64,000 nucleotides of DNA from Longimicrobiales bacterium (GTDB lineage Bacteria; Gemmatimonadota; Gemmatimonadetes; Longimicrobiales; Gaopeijiaceae): the NCBI GenBank assembly GCA_028278645.1, contig JANQDZ010000068.1:1-64000 (forward strand), written 5' to 3'. The position numbers and the translations under genes were made by a program. Each line of letters begins with the position of its first letter. The stretch's first letter is position 1. Below, piece by piece: positions 7,881 to 14,805 of the stretch. The notes beneath the pieces were generated by a model. The model was not told the origin of the DNA, ran no database searches, and was given only the letters and a program-made list of their open reading frames with translations.

Positions 7881-9593
7881 TTATCCTTCCTCGACGGACA
7901 CTGGGGACGAAGCAGAGGCCCGGTCCGGTGCTTTTGGAAGCTCGACCACGAACCGAGCCCCTCCTCTTTCTCCCTCCTCCACCCAAACCCGCCCCTTGAG
8001 TATCGACGAAAGCTCGGCAACCAGAGCAAGGCCGATACCACTTCCCTGGACGGTGCCGTTGGAGTCTTGTTCCAGTCGGAAATAGGGATCGAATACCCTC
8101 TCTCTTTCCTCTGGGGCGATCCCCGGGCCTTCATCTTCCACCGAGATCCGTACCACGCCGTCTGCTGAGGTTGCCTCGACTTCCACCGCCTGCCCGACGG
8201 GGCCGTATTTCAGGGCGTTATCTAATAGGTTCGCGAAGATTCGGTGTAGATCCGACCGGTTTGCCAGCACGTGTTGTTCCGGGTCTGACTGGACGCGGAT
8301 CTTGGCGGTACGGGCCTCCGCGAGGGGGAGAAAGGCTTCCGTGGTCTCCTCGAGGGCGGAGCTGAGGTGGATCTCCTCCACCGCGCCGGAACTGATAGGA
8401 GCCCGTCTGGAGGGGGAGAAATGGAGGATGTTCGCTACCAGATGAGAGAGACGCCTTGCTTCTCTCTTGATCACCCCGGTCGACCACCGACGCTTCTCAT
8501 CTGTTTCGAGGCGTCCGCTATCCAGGAGGTCGGCGAAGACCTGGATCTGGGTGAGAGGGGTCCGGAACTCGTGGGAAACGCTTGAGACAAAGTCGTCCCT
8601 CATCCGGGCCAGCTGATGCTCCCTTCGGATCTGGAACAGCGCCGCCGAACCCACACCCAGTGTGAGAGCGATGAGTGCGAGAAGGAGCGGGACCCGCTGC
8701 CTCGGCAACCCTCCAATGATGAGGCTCCCTGCGGCCTCTTCCCGAATGGATGCGCCTACGACCAACGACCCGAAGTCCGCGTTCAGGGTGTCTTTTGACG
8801 GAAATTCGCCGGGAAAAAGACCCGGGGATCTGAACAGGGTCACCTCCCCAGGGCCGATTACGGAGACCTGGAGCAGGGAATCATTCCGCTGAGGGGGAGT
8901 GGCCATCGTGGGCAGGAGTGGACCCTCTGAGAGCCAACCAGAAATAAGGTCCTGGAATCCCGAAGCGTCGGCCACTACCCCGTAGGCCATGGCTTCCCCG
9001 CTTCTCCTCGATCCGGATACGAAATAGATGGCCACCCTGGGGGTGGAAAAGATTGAATCTGCAGCGAGGGTGATCAGGCCGTCGGACGAGCGGCGATTGG
9101 ATTCCCGATGCCGGGAAATCTCCCGGGCCAGGTGGAGCTTCTCCGCCGTCGGGATCGTGTCGGGCGCAGTGACGACGACCGTATCCCGGAGGTCCGCGCG
9201 AAAGAACCAGGCCGTTTCCCGGAGGGTGGCACAACGGCACCTTTGCCTCCGGATCACATCATGGAAGTCGTTCTCCATGACGATGGGGTTGGGCCGCCTC
9301 CGATCGAGGCTCCAGGGAATATCGTCGAAGGTCCACCTCTGAATGTCTCCGATGTTCTCTTCGATGCGCTTGGTGAACTCGAGGATTGCCAGGCCGGCGT
9401 ACTGCGTCAGGACGCCGTCGACGGTTCGTCGATGGGATCGAGCCGCGTCGAGGGCTTGATAACCCATCCACACTGAGAGCCCGAGGGTGACGACCAAGAA
9501 GAAAACGAGGAGTCTTGTCCCCCTTGGAGAACGAAATCGGGCTGCTTTGATCTGACGCACGAAGAAACCGACCAGAAAAAGGGCAAGCCGCAC
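7881..9593 (-). CDS. Membrane sensor histidine kinase
   Basis: 570 residues from a GTG start. One transmembrane helix lies near residues 28-48 and a large extracytoplasmic region extends to about 300; the second helix is LLLALIALTLGVGSAALF. HisKA follows with the phospho-acceptor His in VSHEFRTPL (about residue 340). The HATPase domain has N box NLLDNALKYG, G1 EDEGPGIAPEE and G2 GSGIGLAL. The sensor domain, which includes RRQRCRCATL with two cysteines, is not one I recognise. The regulator follows immediately. A direct repeat at 9676-9694, about 85 bp upstream, suggests autoregulation. The start lacks a clear ribosome-binding site. Confidence 0.92.
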   Translation of the reverse strand: MRLALFLVGFFVRQIKAARFRSPRGTRLLVFFLVVTLGLSVWMGYQALDAARSHRRTVDGVLTQYAGLAILEFTKRIEENIGDIQRWTFDDIPWSLDRRRPNPIVMENDFHDVIRRQRCRCATLRETAWFFRADLRDTVVVTAPDTIPTAEKLHLAREISRHRESNRRSSDGLITLAADSIFSTPRVAIYFVSGSRRSGEAMAYGVVADASGFQDLISGWLSEGPLLPTMATPPQRNDSLLQVSVIGPGEVTLFRSPGLFPGEFPSKDTLNADFGSLVVGASIREEAAGSLIIGGLPRQRVPLLLALIALTLGVGSAALFQIRREHQLARMRDDFVSSVSHEFRTPLTQIQVFADLLDSGRLETDEKRRWSTGVIKREARRLSHLVANILHFSPSRRAPISSGAVEEIHLSSALEETTEAFLPLAEARTAKIRVQSDPEQHVLANRSDLHRIFANLLDNALKYGPVGQAVEVEATSADGVVRISVEDEGPGIAPEERERVFDPYFRLEQDSNGTVQGSGIGLALVAELSSILKGRVWVEEGERGGARFVVELPKAPDRASASSPVSVEEG

Positions 9594-9675
9594 TGATTCA
9601 AGGCGCGGTTACACCAAAGCTAGGAGGGGCCGGTATTAGCTACAACAGAGCAGGGCTCCCAGGCGGTTCGCGATA

Positions 9676-9694
9676 GGTTAGGAGTGTGTTAGGA
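9676..9694 (-). promoter_or_regulatory. Direct repeat, putative response-regulator site (kinase operon)
   Basis: GGTTAGGA (9676-9683) and TGTTAGGA (9687-9694) are again 11 bp apart and in the same orientation relative to the downstream gene as the site at 7137-7155. A TAATAC hexamer (minus strand, 9638-9633) lies about 38 bp downstream of the site; a CAATAG hexamer lies about 40 bp downstream of the other copy. Confidence 0.55.
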
Positions 9695-9778
9695 CCCCGG
9701 TCGGTTCTTCTCCCGCGTGCGGGGGCTGATTGAGGACCTCCTGGGCCGGCCGGCCTTTGATCGGGGTCATCCCCCCCG

Positions 9779-9962
9779 ATTCATCCGGTAATGCCCGGTT
9801 CACGCACGGGCTCCAGAGTGCGCTTATGCGCAAGGGCGTGTAGGTTGGACGCGAACCCCCGGCCTTGCCATTCGGGCCCTTGCCGAGCGACGGCCGTAGG
9901 TTAGGGGCGAGCATTTAGTTGCCCGGCTCCGGCCGGGGACCGATTGGTTCGTTACGTGACGT
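9779..9962 (+). repeat. Palindromic intergenic repeat, copy 3 (most complete)
   Basis: The left end GATTCATCCGGTAATGCCCG is followed by block A with GAGTGCGCTTATGCGCA, a spacer, and block B with CCGGCTCCGGCCGGGGACCG and TTGGTTCGTTACG. Left and right halves are imperfectly inverted. It lies between the kinase operon and the plus-strand barrel gene, where 9594-10038 holds no gene. Confidence 0.65.
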
Positions 9963-10038
9963 GTGTTTTCAGATGGGGTTCTGATGACCACGCCAGCCTG
10001 AATCGGGACATGCCGGTGACCAAACCTAGGAGGTACTG

Positions 10039-10578
10039 ATGAGGCTCGTCCTGGATCGCCGCTCTTCAAGGGGCGGGATATGCCTTGGGCTCGCACTGGC
10101 TTCTTTGTTTCTCGTGGGCGATCCACAGCCTGCATCGGCACAAGGTCCCAAAGAAACGAGTGTAAGCCTTTTTGTAGGTGCCTCCGAATACGATTTGTCT
10201 GGGGTCGGATGGACAACGGTGTTTGGCCCTCGTGTCGATCACAGGATACTCGGGCCTTTTTCAGTACAGCTATCTCTACCGATCTATGGATACGAGCCTC
10301 AGTTCGGAGATAGGCTCACCTATGTCTTGCCGGAGCTGAGCCTTCTGATCAGTCCGCGTAGAGCTCAGATGGCCCCTTACTTTGGATTCGGTGCAGGTTG
10401 GTCATTTGTGATATCCGGGCCAAACGTCCCCGACGCTTGGACCTTACATGCGGCTCTGGGTATCCGCGCTCAAGTCGTTAGTTCCTGGGATCTACGGAGT
10501 GAATTTCGCGTGCGCACGATCGATCCTTGGGCGGGGGTCACCGCTGATATCAGTGGTGGACTTGGCTATCGTTTCTGA
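10039..10578 (+). CDS. Small outer-membrane beta-barrel protein
   Basis: 179 residues with an excellent ribosome-binding site (AGGAGG, 8 bp upstream). A signal peptide ends near PASAQ, then alternating hydrophobic/polar strands with aromatic residues run to a C-terminal phenylalanine (GGLGYRF), the hallmark of a BAM-inserted barrel. The size suits an 8-stranded OmpX/OmpW-like barrel. No specific family is recognised. It stands alone between two palindromic repeats. Confidence 0.72.
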   Translation: MRLVLDRRSSRGGICLGLALASLFLVGDPQPASAQGPKETSVSLFVGASEYDLSGVGWTTVFGPRVDHRILGPFSVQLSLPIYGYEPQFGDRLTYVLPELSLLISPRRAQMAPYFGFGAGWSFVISGPNVPDAWTLHAALGIRAQVVSSWDLRSEFRVRTIDPWAGVTADISGGLGYRF

Positions 10579-10898
10579 TGCGTTTGCGGGGGCTGGCCAT
10601 GCTGCCGATCCGGGAAAGAAGGGAACGCATGGAGCGTGATCGGTAGCGGTACACTCAGCGTCGCTTGGTCGCCCCACGACACACGCCATATAACGCCCGT
10701 CTCCCACAGCGGCCTCGGAGTGCGCTTACGGGCAGGAGCCTGAGAGAGGAAGTCGTGCGTGGCCACCGAGTTCAGTAGCACATTTTCGGGCTGGATCGTA
10801 GGCGTCTAACAGCGGCCTGCTTCAACGCACGGATGGTTGTGGCCTTCAGGGCGATCTTCGGCAGGGCGAAGGCCCGACCGCCGTGCCCATCATTGGAG
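10579..10898. other. Intergenic region with repeat copy 4 only
   Basis: Between the barrel gene and the end of the M56 gene I see only the block A repeat at about 10690-10745. No convincing gene is present on either strand. Confidence 0.45.
10690..10745 (+). repeat. Palindromic intergenic repeat, copy 4 (block A only)
   Basis: TATAACGCCCGTCTCCC is followed by GCGGCCTCGGAGTGCGCTTA and CGGGCAGGAGCC. It is very close to copy 1 on its left side. The hairpin is imperfect here (TGCGC versus GGGCA), and no block B follows. Confidence 0.6.
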
Positions 10899-12476
10899 TT
10901 ATCCCGTCTCCAGCACCTGTACCGAGATGCGCTCTGCTCTCGCTTCGTGCAGGGCGGAGAGGACCTCGGTCATGGATCGGTACGGAGCTTCCGGATGCGT
11001 CTTCACCACCGCGATCAGGTTGGGATTGGAGGCGACCTCGGTGAGCCAGAGCTGTCCAACGTCACCAACCCTCATCTGCTGGACATCGGACCTCCTGTCG
11101 CCACGCCTGGCCTCGACAATGCCGATGGGCAGCACGACCAGCTCCAGGATGTTCCTGGCGCTGACCCGGACCTCTCCGGGCCCTGGCTCGCCGGTGACTG
11201 GGCGAGCAGGACCGGGTCCACGTCCGTCTCCGCGATCGGGCAGGACCACGCGTAGGCCTTCCTCGGTCGACGTCGAAGGCGCCACCCCTGGGATCTCGAA
11301 CACGACCCGCAAAACCCCGGCCTCCACCAGCTCGTTCTGGAGTCGATCCATGACTCCGTAGGGCGTCCCCGGGTCGCCGCCGATGAAGGCGACCAAATGC
11401 CCGTCGGAAGCTTCATAAAGCGGACCCACCACCTCTGACACCTCCTCGACGTGGTACGGCACGCCGTCGATGACTACCGCACCATTTCGTTCCACCTGAA
11501 GGCGGATCAGATCCTTCTGAGACGCCTCGACGACGCTCAGTTGCGCTTCCGGCCCCTGCCGAGTCGGGACAGGCACCTCGCACGAGGCCATGACCAAGAG
11601 CACCGCCAGGCCGAGGGCAGTGGTGATACCGAGAATGGATGTGGTCCGAGGGGGCGTGGTCATGGCGAGGATCCTCTTCTGGAGCGGTGCGTGAGATTCT
11701 GAGAAAGCGGCGGCGGCGACCAGCGGCCGTGTCCCGCGGGCTGAGACCTTCAGCAGCGTATCGCCGTAGTTCCCGATGTCCGGTCGGCGTCGAAGAACCC
11801 GCCGATCACAGTCCAGCTCCAGCGCGTGCAGCAGCCGGGACGCCAGGAGCCAGACAACTGGGTTCCACGGCGCGAGTATCCGCGCGATTCGCGTGCCCGC
11901 CATAACCACCGGATCTCGCGCACGGATATGCTCTTGTTCGTGCAGGACCACCAGGTCCTGCTGGTCTCTCGGCATGGACATCATCCACTCGGGCATCAGA
12001 ATTCGCGGGCGGAACACGCCGGAAACGGCGGGCCCCAGGTCAGGCGTCTGCCAGACGTGGATGCCGTCGACTGCGCGGGGGCGCCAGGACGCGCCCACCT
12101 TGGCGAGCCGCTTGGCGGCTACGGTCCACTTCAACGCGAGGGCCAGGGAGGCGAGCAACCAGGCAGCGATCAGGAGGGTGTCGAAGGCAGGTCCCGCTTC
12201 TACTGGCGCCACGACAACGAACTCCGACAATCCAAGTAGGCCAGTCCCCTCTAGGCCGGCGTCGGGTTGGGCGCCCGGAACGGCGCTCAGCGTCACGTTC
12301 CCGGCCCGGGGGACTGCCATGAACGCCAAGGGGAGGACCAGCGCGAGTCCGAGTGCCGCGACCCAGATACCGCGCTCAGGTTTCCCATATCGGCGTAGCA
12401 CCTTGGCGCCTGCGAAGGCGGCCAGGAGGATAGGGATCCCGACCGCTGCGGCGTAGAGCATCCCATAGCCGATCAT
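10899..12476 (-). CDS. BlaR1/MecR1-like M56 membrane protease with ExbD-like tail
   Basis: 525 residues. Several N-terminal membrane helices surround an M56 metallopeptidase domain with the zinc motif HEQEH (about residues 185-190) and the downstream ALELDCDRRVL. A further hydrophobic helix at about 290 (LGLAVLLVMASC) follows. The extracytoplasmic remainder looks like two ExbD/TolR-type periplasmic modules: the first includes NGAVVIDGVPYHVEEVSE and YGVMDRLQNELVEAGV, the second ends YRSMTEVLSALHEARAERI. In the Bla system the protease senses a signal and triggers cleavage of the BlaI repressor. Its ATG overlaps the stop of the repressor gene by 4 bp. The ExbD-like tail in place of a penicillin-binding sensor is unusual. 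Confidence 0.8.
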   Translation of the reverse strand: MIGYGMLYAAAVGIPILLAAFAGAKVLRRYGKPERGIWVAALGLALVLPLAFMAVPRAGNVTLSAVPGAQPDAGLEGTGLLGLSEFVVVAPVEAGPAFDTLLIAAWLLASLALALKWTVAAKRLAKVGASWRPRAVDGIHVWQTPDLGPAVSGVFRPRILMPEWMMSMPRDQQDLVVLHEQEHIRARDPVVMAGTRIARILAPWNPVVWLLASRLLHALELDCDRRVLRRRPDIGNYGDTLLKVSARGTRPLVAAAAFSESHAPLQKRILAMTTPPRTTSILGITTALGLAVLLVMASCEVPVPTRQGPEAQLSVVEASQKDLIRLQVERNGAVVIDGVPYHVEEVSEVVGPLYEASDGHLVAFIGGDPGTPYGVMDRLQNELVEAGVLRVVFEIPGVAPSTSTEEGLRVVLPDRGDGRGPGPARPVTGEPGPGEVRVSARNILELVVLPIGIVEARRGDRRSDVQQMRVGDVGQLWLTEVASNPNLIAVVKTHPEAPYRSMTEVLSALHEARAERISVQVLETG

Positions 12477-12850
12477 CGGTCTTCCCCCATCTCGCCCAAG
12501 CGGCGGGTCAGTAGATCCCGCATGCGGCGTAGTTCGTCGGGCTTTACGCCCGAGTCCACCAGCTGAAGGAGGAGTTGCTCAGGGGAACCACCGAACAACC
12601 GCTCCCTCAGGTGGTCGAGGGCGCTGAGTCCTGCGGCGTCCTTTTCCACCTCGGCCGTGTAGCGGTGCGCCCGGCCTTCCGGGCTACGGGATACGTATCC
12701 CTTGCCCTCCATAACCTTGAACATGGTGAGCACGGTGTTGTGGGCCAGGTCGTCCTCGAGGTGCTCCCTGACCTCGGCGACCGTCGAGGGGCCGCGGGCC
12801 CACAGCACACCCATGATGTCCAGTTCTCGTTTGGTGAAGCGCACGCCCAT
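12473..12850 (-). CDS. BlaI/MecI/CopY-family transcriptional repressor
   Basis: 125 residues. The N-terminal winged helix has FTKRELDIMGVLWARGPSTV and NTVLTMFKVMEGKGYVSR, the recognisable Penicillinase_R pattern, then a C-terminal dimerisation and cleavage region. It is the first gene of a two-gene operon with the M56 protease, whose start overlaps by ATGA. AGGAG lies 8 bp before the ATG. A strong promoter with an overlapping palindrome lies just upstream, consistent with autorepression. Confidence 0.92.
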   Translation of the reverse strand: MGVRFTKRELDIMGVLWARGPSTVAEVREHLEDDLAHNTVLTMFKVMEGKGYVSRSPEGRAHRYTAEVEKDAAGLSALDHLRERLFGGSPEQLLLQLVDSGVKPDELRRMRDLLTRRLGEMGEDR

Positions 12851-12883
12851 GATGATCTCCTAATACCTAAGGACTTGGGAGAT

Positions 12884-12922
12884 ACGATAATCGGGCCGCG
12901 CTCTGCTGTCAACTATAAAGTT
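12884..12922 (-). promoter_or_regulatory. Promoter and putative operator of the BlaI-like operon
   Basis: On the minus strand TTGACA (12912-12907) is separated by exactly 17 bp from TATCGT (12889-12884). The near-palindrome AACTATAAAGTT (12911-12922) overlaps the -35 edge, a natural repressor site. A second candidate, CCTTAGGTATTAGG, lies near the transcription start (about 12873-12860). Confidence 0.6.
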
Positions 12923-12964
12923 AGGAGACGGCGGTGCAGGTTTCATAGGTAACTCCCTCTTCCG

Positions 12965-13030
12965 AGTCCGCCTGTGAGTGCGCTTGAACGCAAGAGCCTC
13001 TAGCTTGAACCGAAACCCCGGCCTTGGCCT
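12965..13030 (+). repeat. Palindromic intergenic repeat, copy 5 (block A only)
   Basis: GTGAGTGCGCTTGAACGCAAG is matched here as a TGCG/CGCA stem, followed by AGCCTCTAGCTTGAACCG and AACCCCGGCCTTGGCC, the conserved tail of the family. Confidence 0.6.
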
Positions 13031-13074
13031 CAGGTAACTTCGGTCACAGCGAAGACGGAATGATCTCGACGAGA

Positions 13075-13299
13075 ATGCCCAAGCGATCCATTGTCATCTC
13101 CGGCGTCCAGCGGAGCGGAACGTCTTTGTTTTGTGAGGGATTGACTGCCACGGGGAGAGCCGGACGCCCCACCGAGTATTTCCTTTCACTCAGCGATCCG
13201 GAGTGGATCAAGGGGAAGACCGACGATGAGATTCGCCAGGACGTAGGGCTCTCAGAACAAGGTGAGTCCCAATCCAAAGATGAGAGGGTCCCCTCTTGA
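13075..13299 (+). pseudogene. Stf0-type sulfotransferase, N-terminal fragment
   Basis: The 74-residue frame begins with the PAPS-binding region of Stf0 (trehalose 2-sulfotransferase family): IVISGVQRSGTSLFCEGL, then GRAGRPTEYF. It ends after about a third of the usual domain; intact enzymes are about 250 residues. The C-terminal half is absent and the next gene starts within the last codons. A repeat lies just upstream, so deletion by recombination is plausible. It is unlikely to be active. Confidence 0.7.
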
Positions 13300-13568
13300 G
13301 GAAGCTGACCAAGTACCGAGTTCTCACGGTTTTTTGCCGGTGCGGCCAAAAGCTACTCAAGTACAAAAAAGGGCCGGGAAGAAGGCTACTAAAGATCCAT
13401 CGTGACCGCATAACAGAAGACTATACCGGTCTATTCCTTAATGACTATTCGGAGAAGGGGTCCGACATCCATTGTCCGTCTTGCGATAAGAGATTTGCCA
13501 CCGTGCAGATTGTAAACGGCAAGTATGTCAACAAGGTGAACCAGGGGCAGCTGGGGCAAACCAAATAG
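13296..13568 (+). CDS. Small zinc-ribbon-like protein (CRCG...CPSC)
   Basis: 90 residues from a TTG start with GAGAGGG upstream. It has FCRCGQKLLKYKKG near the start, RDRITEDYTG in the middle and HCPSCDKRFATVQIVNG near the end. Two Cys pairs (CxC and CxxC) suggest a zinc ribbon. I recognise this as a small widespread conserved hypothetical type with no known role. The start overlaps the end of the Stf0 fragment by 4 bp. Confidence 0.6.
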   Translation: MRKLTKYRVLTVFCRCGQKLLKYKKGPGRRLLKIHRDRITEDYTGLFLNDYSEKGSDIHCPSCDKRFATVQIVNGKYVNKVNQGQLGQTK

Positions 13569-13638
13569 GGTCAGGATGGACCGTCAGCCGGTTGCCCAGG
13601 GCTTCGAACTCAAAACCAGTTGCGGGGGGACGAAGGAG

Positions 13639-14181
13639 ATGGACGGGATATTAAAAATCCGAGGGGGCCTGTCTCCGGCCCTCATCCTGGTTCTCCTCTG
13701 CCCACAAGGCTGCACTCCTGATGATCACTTTCGATCCCGGCCTAGTCTATCATCCCAGGTCCAGTTTTCGGGATTGCGGTGGCTAAAGGAGAACATTGAC
13801 CAACATCCGTGCGGGCCCATTGAGACGGTGTGTATTGAGTTTTCCATGGGAGAAGAGTTCCATGGCCTCGGAGTCGAGGTTTCGGGGCACCTGGATGAAC
13901 GGCAGCTCGAGCGATTCATCACCGATTCCCTTGGTTTCCACGTGAAGCCGGTTCCGGCCTGCGAGCTTCGTTCTTTCACCGGCGAGCTCCTGGACACCGA
14001 ATCCGGAGTTCCTGCGGCGTTTTTTCACATATCCCTTCCGGACTTCAACAGCCCGGAATCAGCCCAGATCGAAATCGGCTTTCACATAGGGGGACATTGG
14101 GGAAAAGGGTGGGATTGTTCGGCAGAGCTTCAGAGCGGGAAGTGGGAGGTTGGCGCCTGTGAAGAGTCGTGGCAGAGTTGA
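13639..14181 (+). CDS. Hypothetical lipoprotein
   Basis: 180 residues from the ATG at 13639, which gives a signal peptide ending in LLCPQGC; an earlier in-frame ATG at 13576 would add 21 residues ahead of the hydrophobic stretch. The mature part is acidic with mixed alpha/beta character, several cysteines and HIGGHWGKGWDCSAEL. No family is recognised. It stands between the zinc-ribbon gene and another secreted protein. Confidence 0.5.
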   Translation: MDGILKIRGGLSPALILVLLCPQGCTPDDHFRSRPSLSSQVQFSGLRWLKENIDQHPCGPIETVCIEFSMGEEFHGLGVEVSGHLDERQLERFITDSLGFHVKPVPACELRSFTGELLDTESGVPAAFFHISLPDFNSPESAQIEIGFHIGGHWGKGWDCSAELQSGKWEVGACEESWQS

Positions 14182-14286
14182 TTCGGTTGTTGGCTTTGAT
14201 CGGTGTTTCCCCTCAACCAGTTTGGGCCGTCATCCTGAACCAACCGGCAGCTCCCACGAGGAATCGACAAAGGTCATCCTAAACCC

Positions 14287-14781
14287 ATGAAAAGCTGGCG
14301 TTACTCCCGAATTGGGGCGGCTCTTTTTTTGACGACAGGGGTCCTTTCGCCTACTGGGGCGTCGTCCCAGACCCCAACGGGATGGGTGTGGGCGGGAACC
14401 GATTCCGTGGAGCTCGCCCTGATGGGTAGTTGCTGGAAAAAAGAGGGAACCACGATCTGTGCCGACACGTGGTACATGTTCCAGGAGCCTGACAGCTTGG
14501 ACCTTCAGCCGATAGAGGTGGCCCCCGGAGAGTCCCTACGGGTTACGTTTTCCCGCTCGCCCGATGGCGTCTCGATTATGCCTTACGACGGGCGCAGTTT
14601 CAAAGCGAACGCGGACCTCGATCCATCCCGGTTTCCGGCACCCGGTTCACCCGGGACCCACTACTATGCGGTTTCCGCCGAATGGGAACCGGGGAACGGG
14701 ATGTGGATGTTTAAGGTCCGAGTTGGTGGCGGGAAGGGACCGGCCCGGGTCGGGAATGGTCTGTTAAGCGGCTTTAACTAG
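14287..14781 (+). CDS. Hypothetical secreted protein
   Basis: 164 residues with an N-terminal signal peptide (Arg-rich start, hydrophobic core, cleavage near GASSQT). The mature part is rich in beta strand, with two cysteines (GSCWKKEGTTICADTW) that could form a disulfide. It ends one base before the GTG of the next frame, so it is probably co-transcribed with the dipeptidase-like gene. No known family. Confidence 0.5.
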   Translation: MKSWRYSRIGAALFLTTGVLSPTGASSQTPTGWVWAGTDSVELALMGSCWKKEGTTICADTWYMFQEPDSLDLQPIEVAPGESLRVTFSRSPDGVSIMPYDGRSFKANADLDPSRFPAPGSPGTHYYAVSAEWEPGNGMWMFKVRVGGGKGPARVGNGLLSGFN

Positions 14782-14805
14782 GTGCGGAGGAACGTGGAGA
14801 AGTTT

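Noticed and set aside
9898-9906. GGTTAGGG as a third response-regulator site
   Set aside because: Single half-site without the 11-bp partner and located inside the repeat element.
12919-12926. GTTAGGAG upstream of the BlaI-type gene as a regulator site
   Set aside because: A single half-site without a partner 11 bp away.
1038-13030. Palindromic repeats as integron attC sites
   Set aside because: Blocks contain TAACGCCC and GTTC-rich arms that recall attC, and one copy has GTTGGGT. However, the outer ends are not the complementary RYYYAAC/GTTRRRY core pair in any copy, the flanking genes are on both strands, and no integrase gene is visible.
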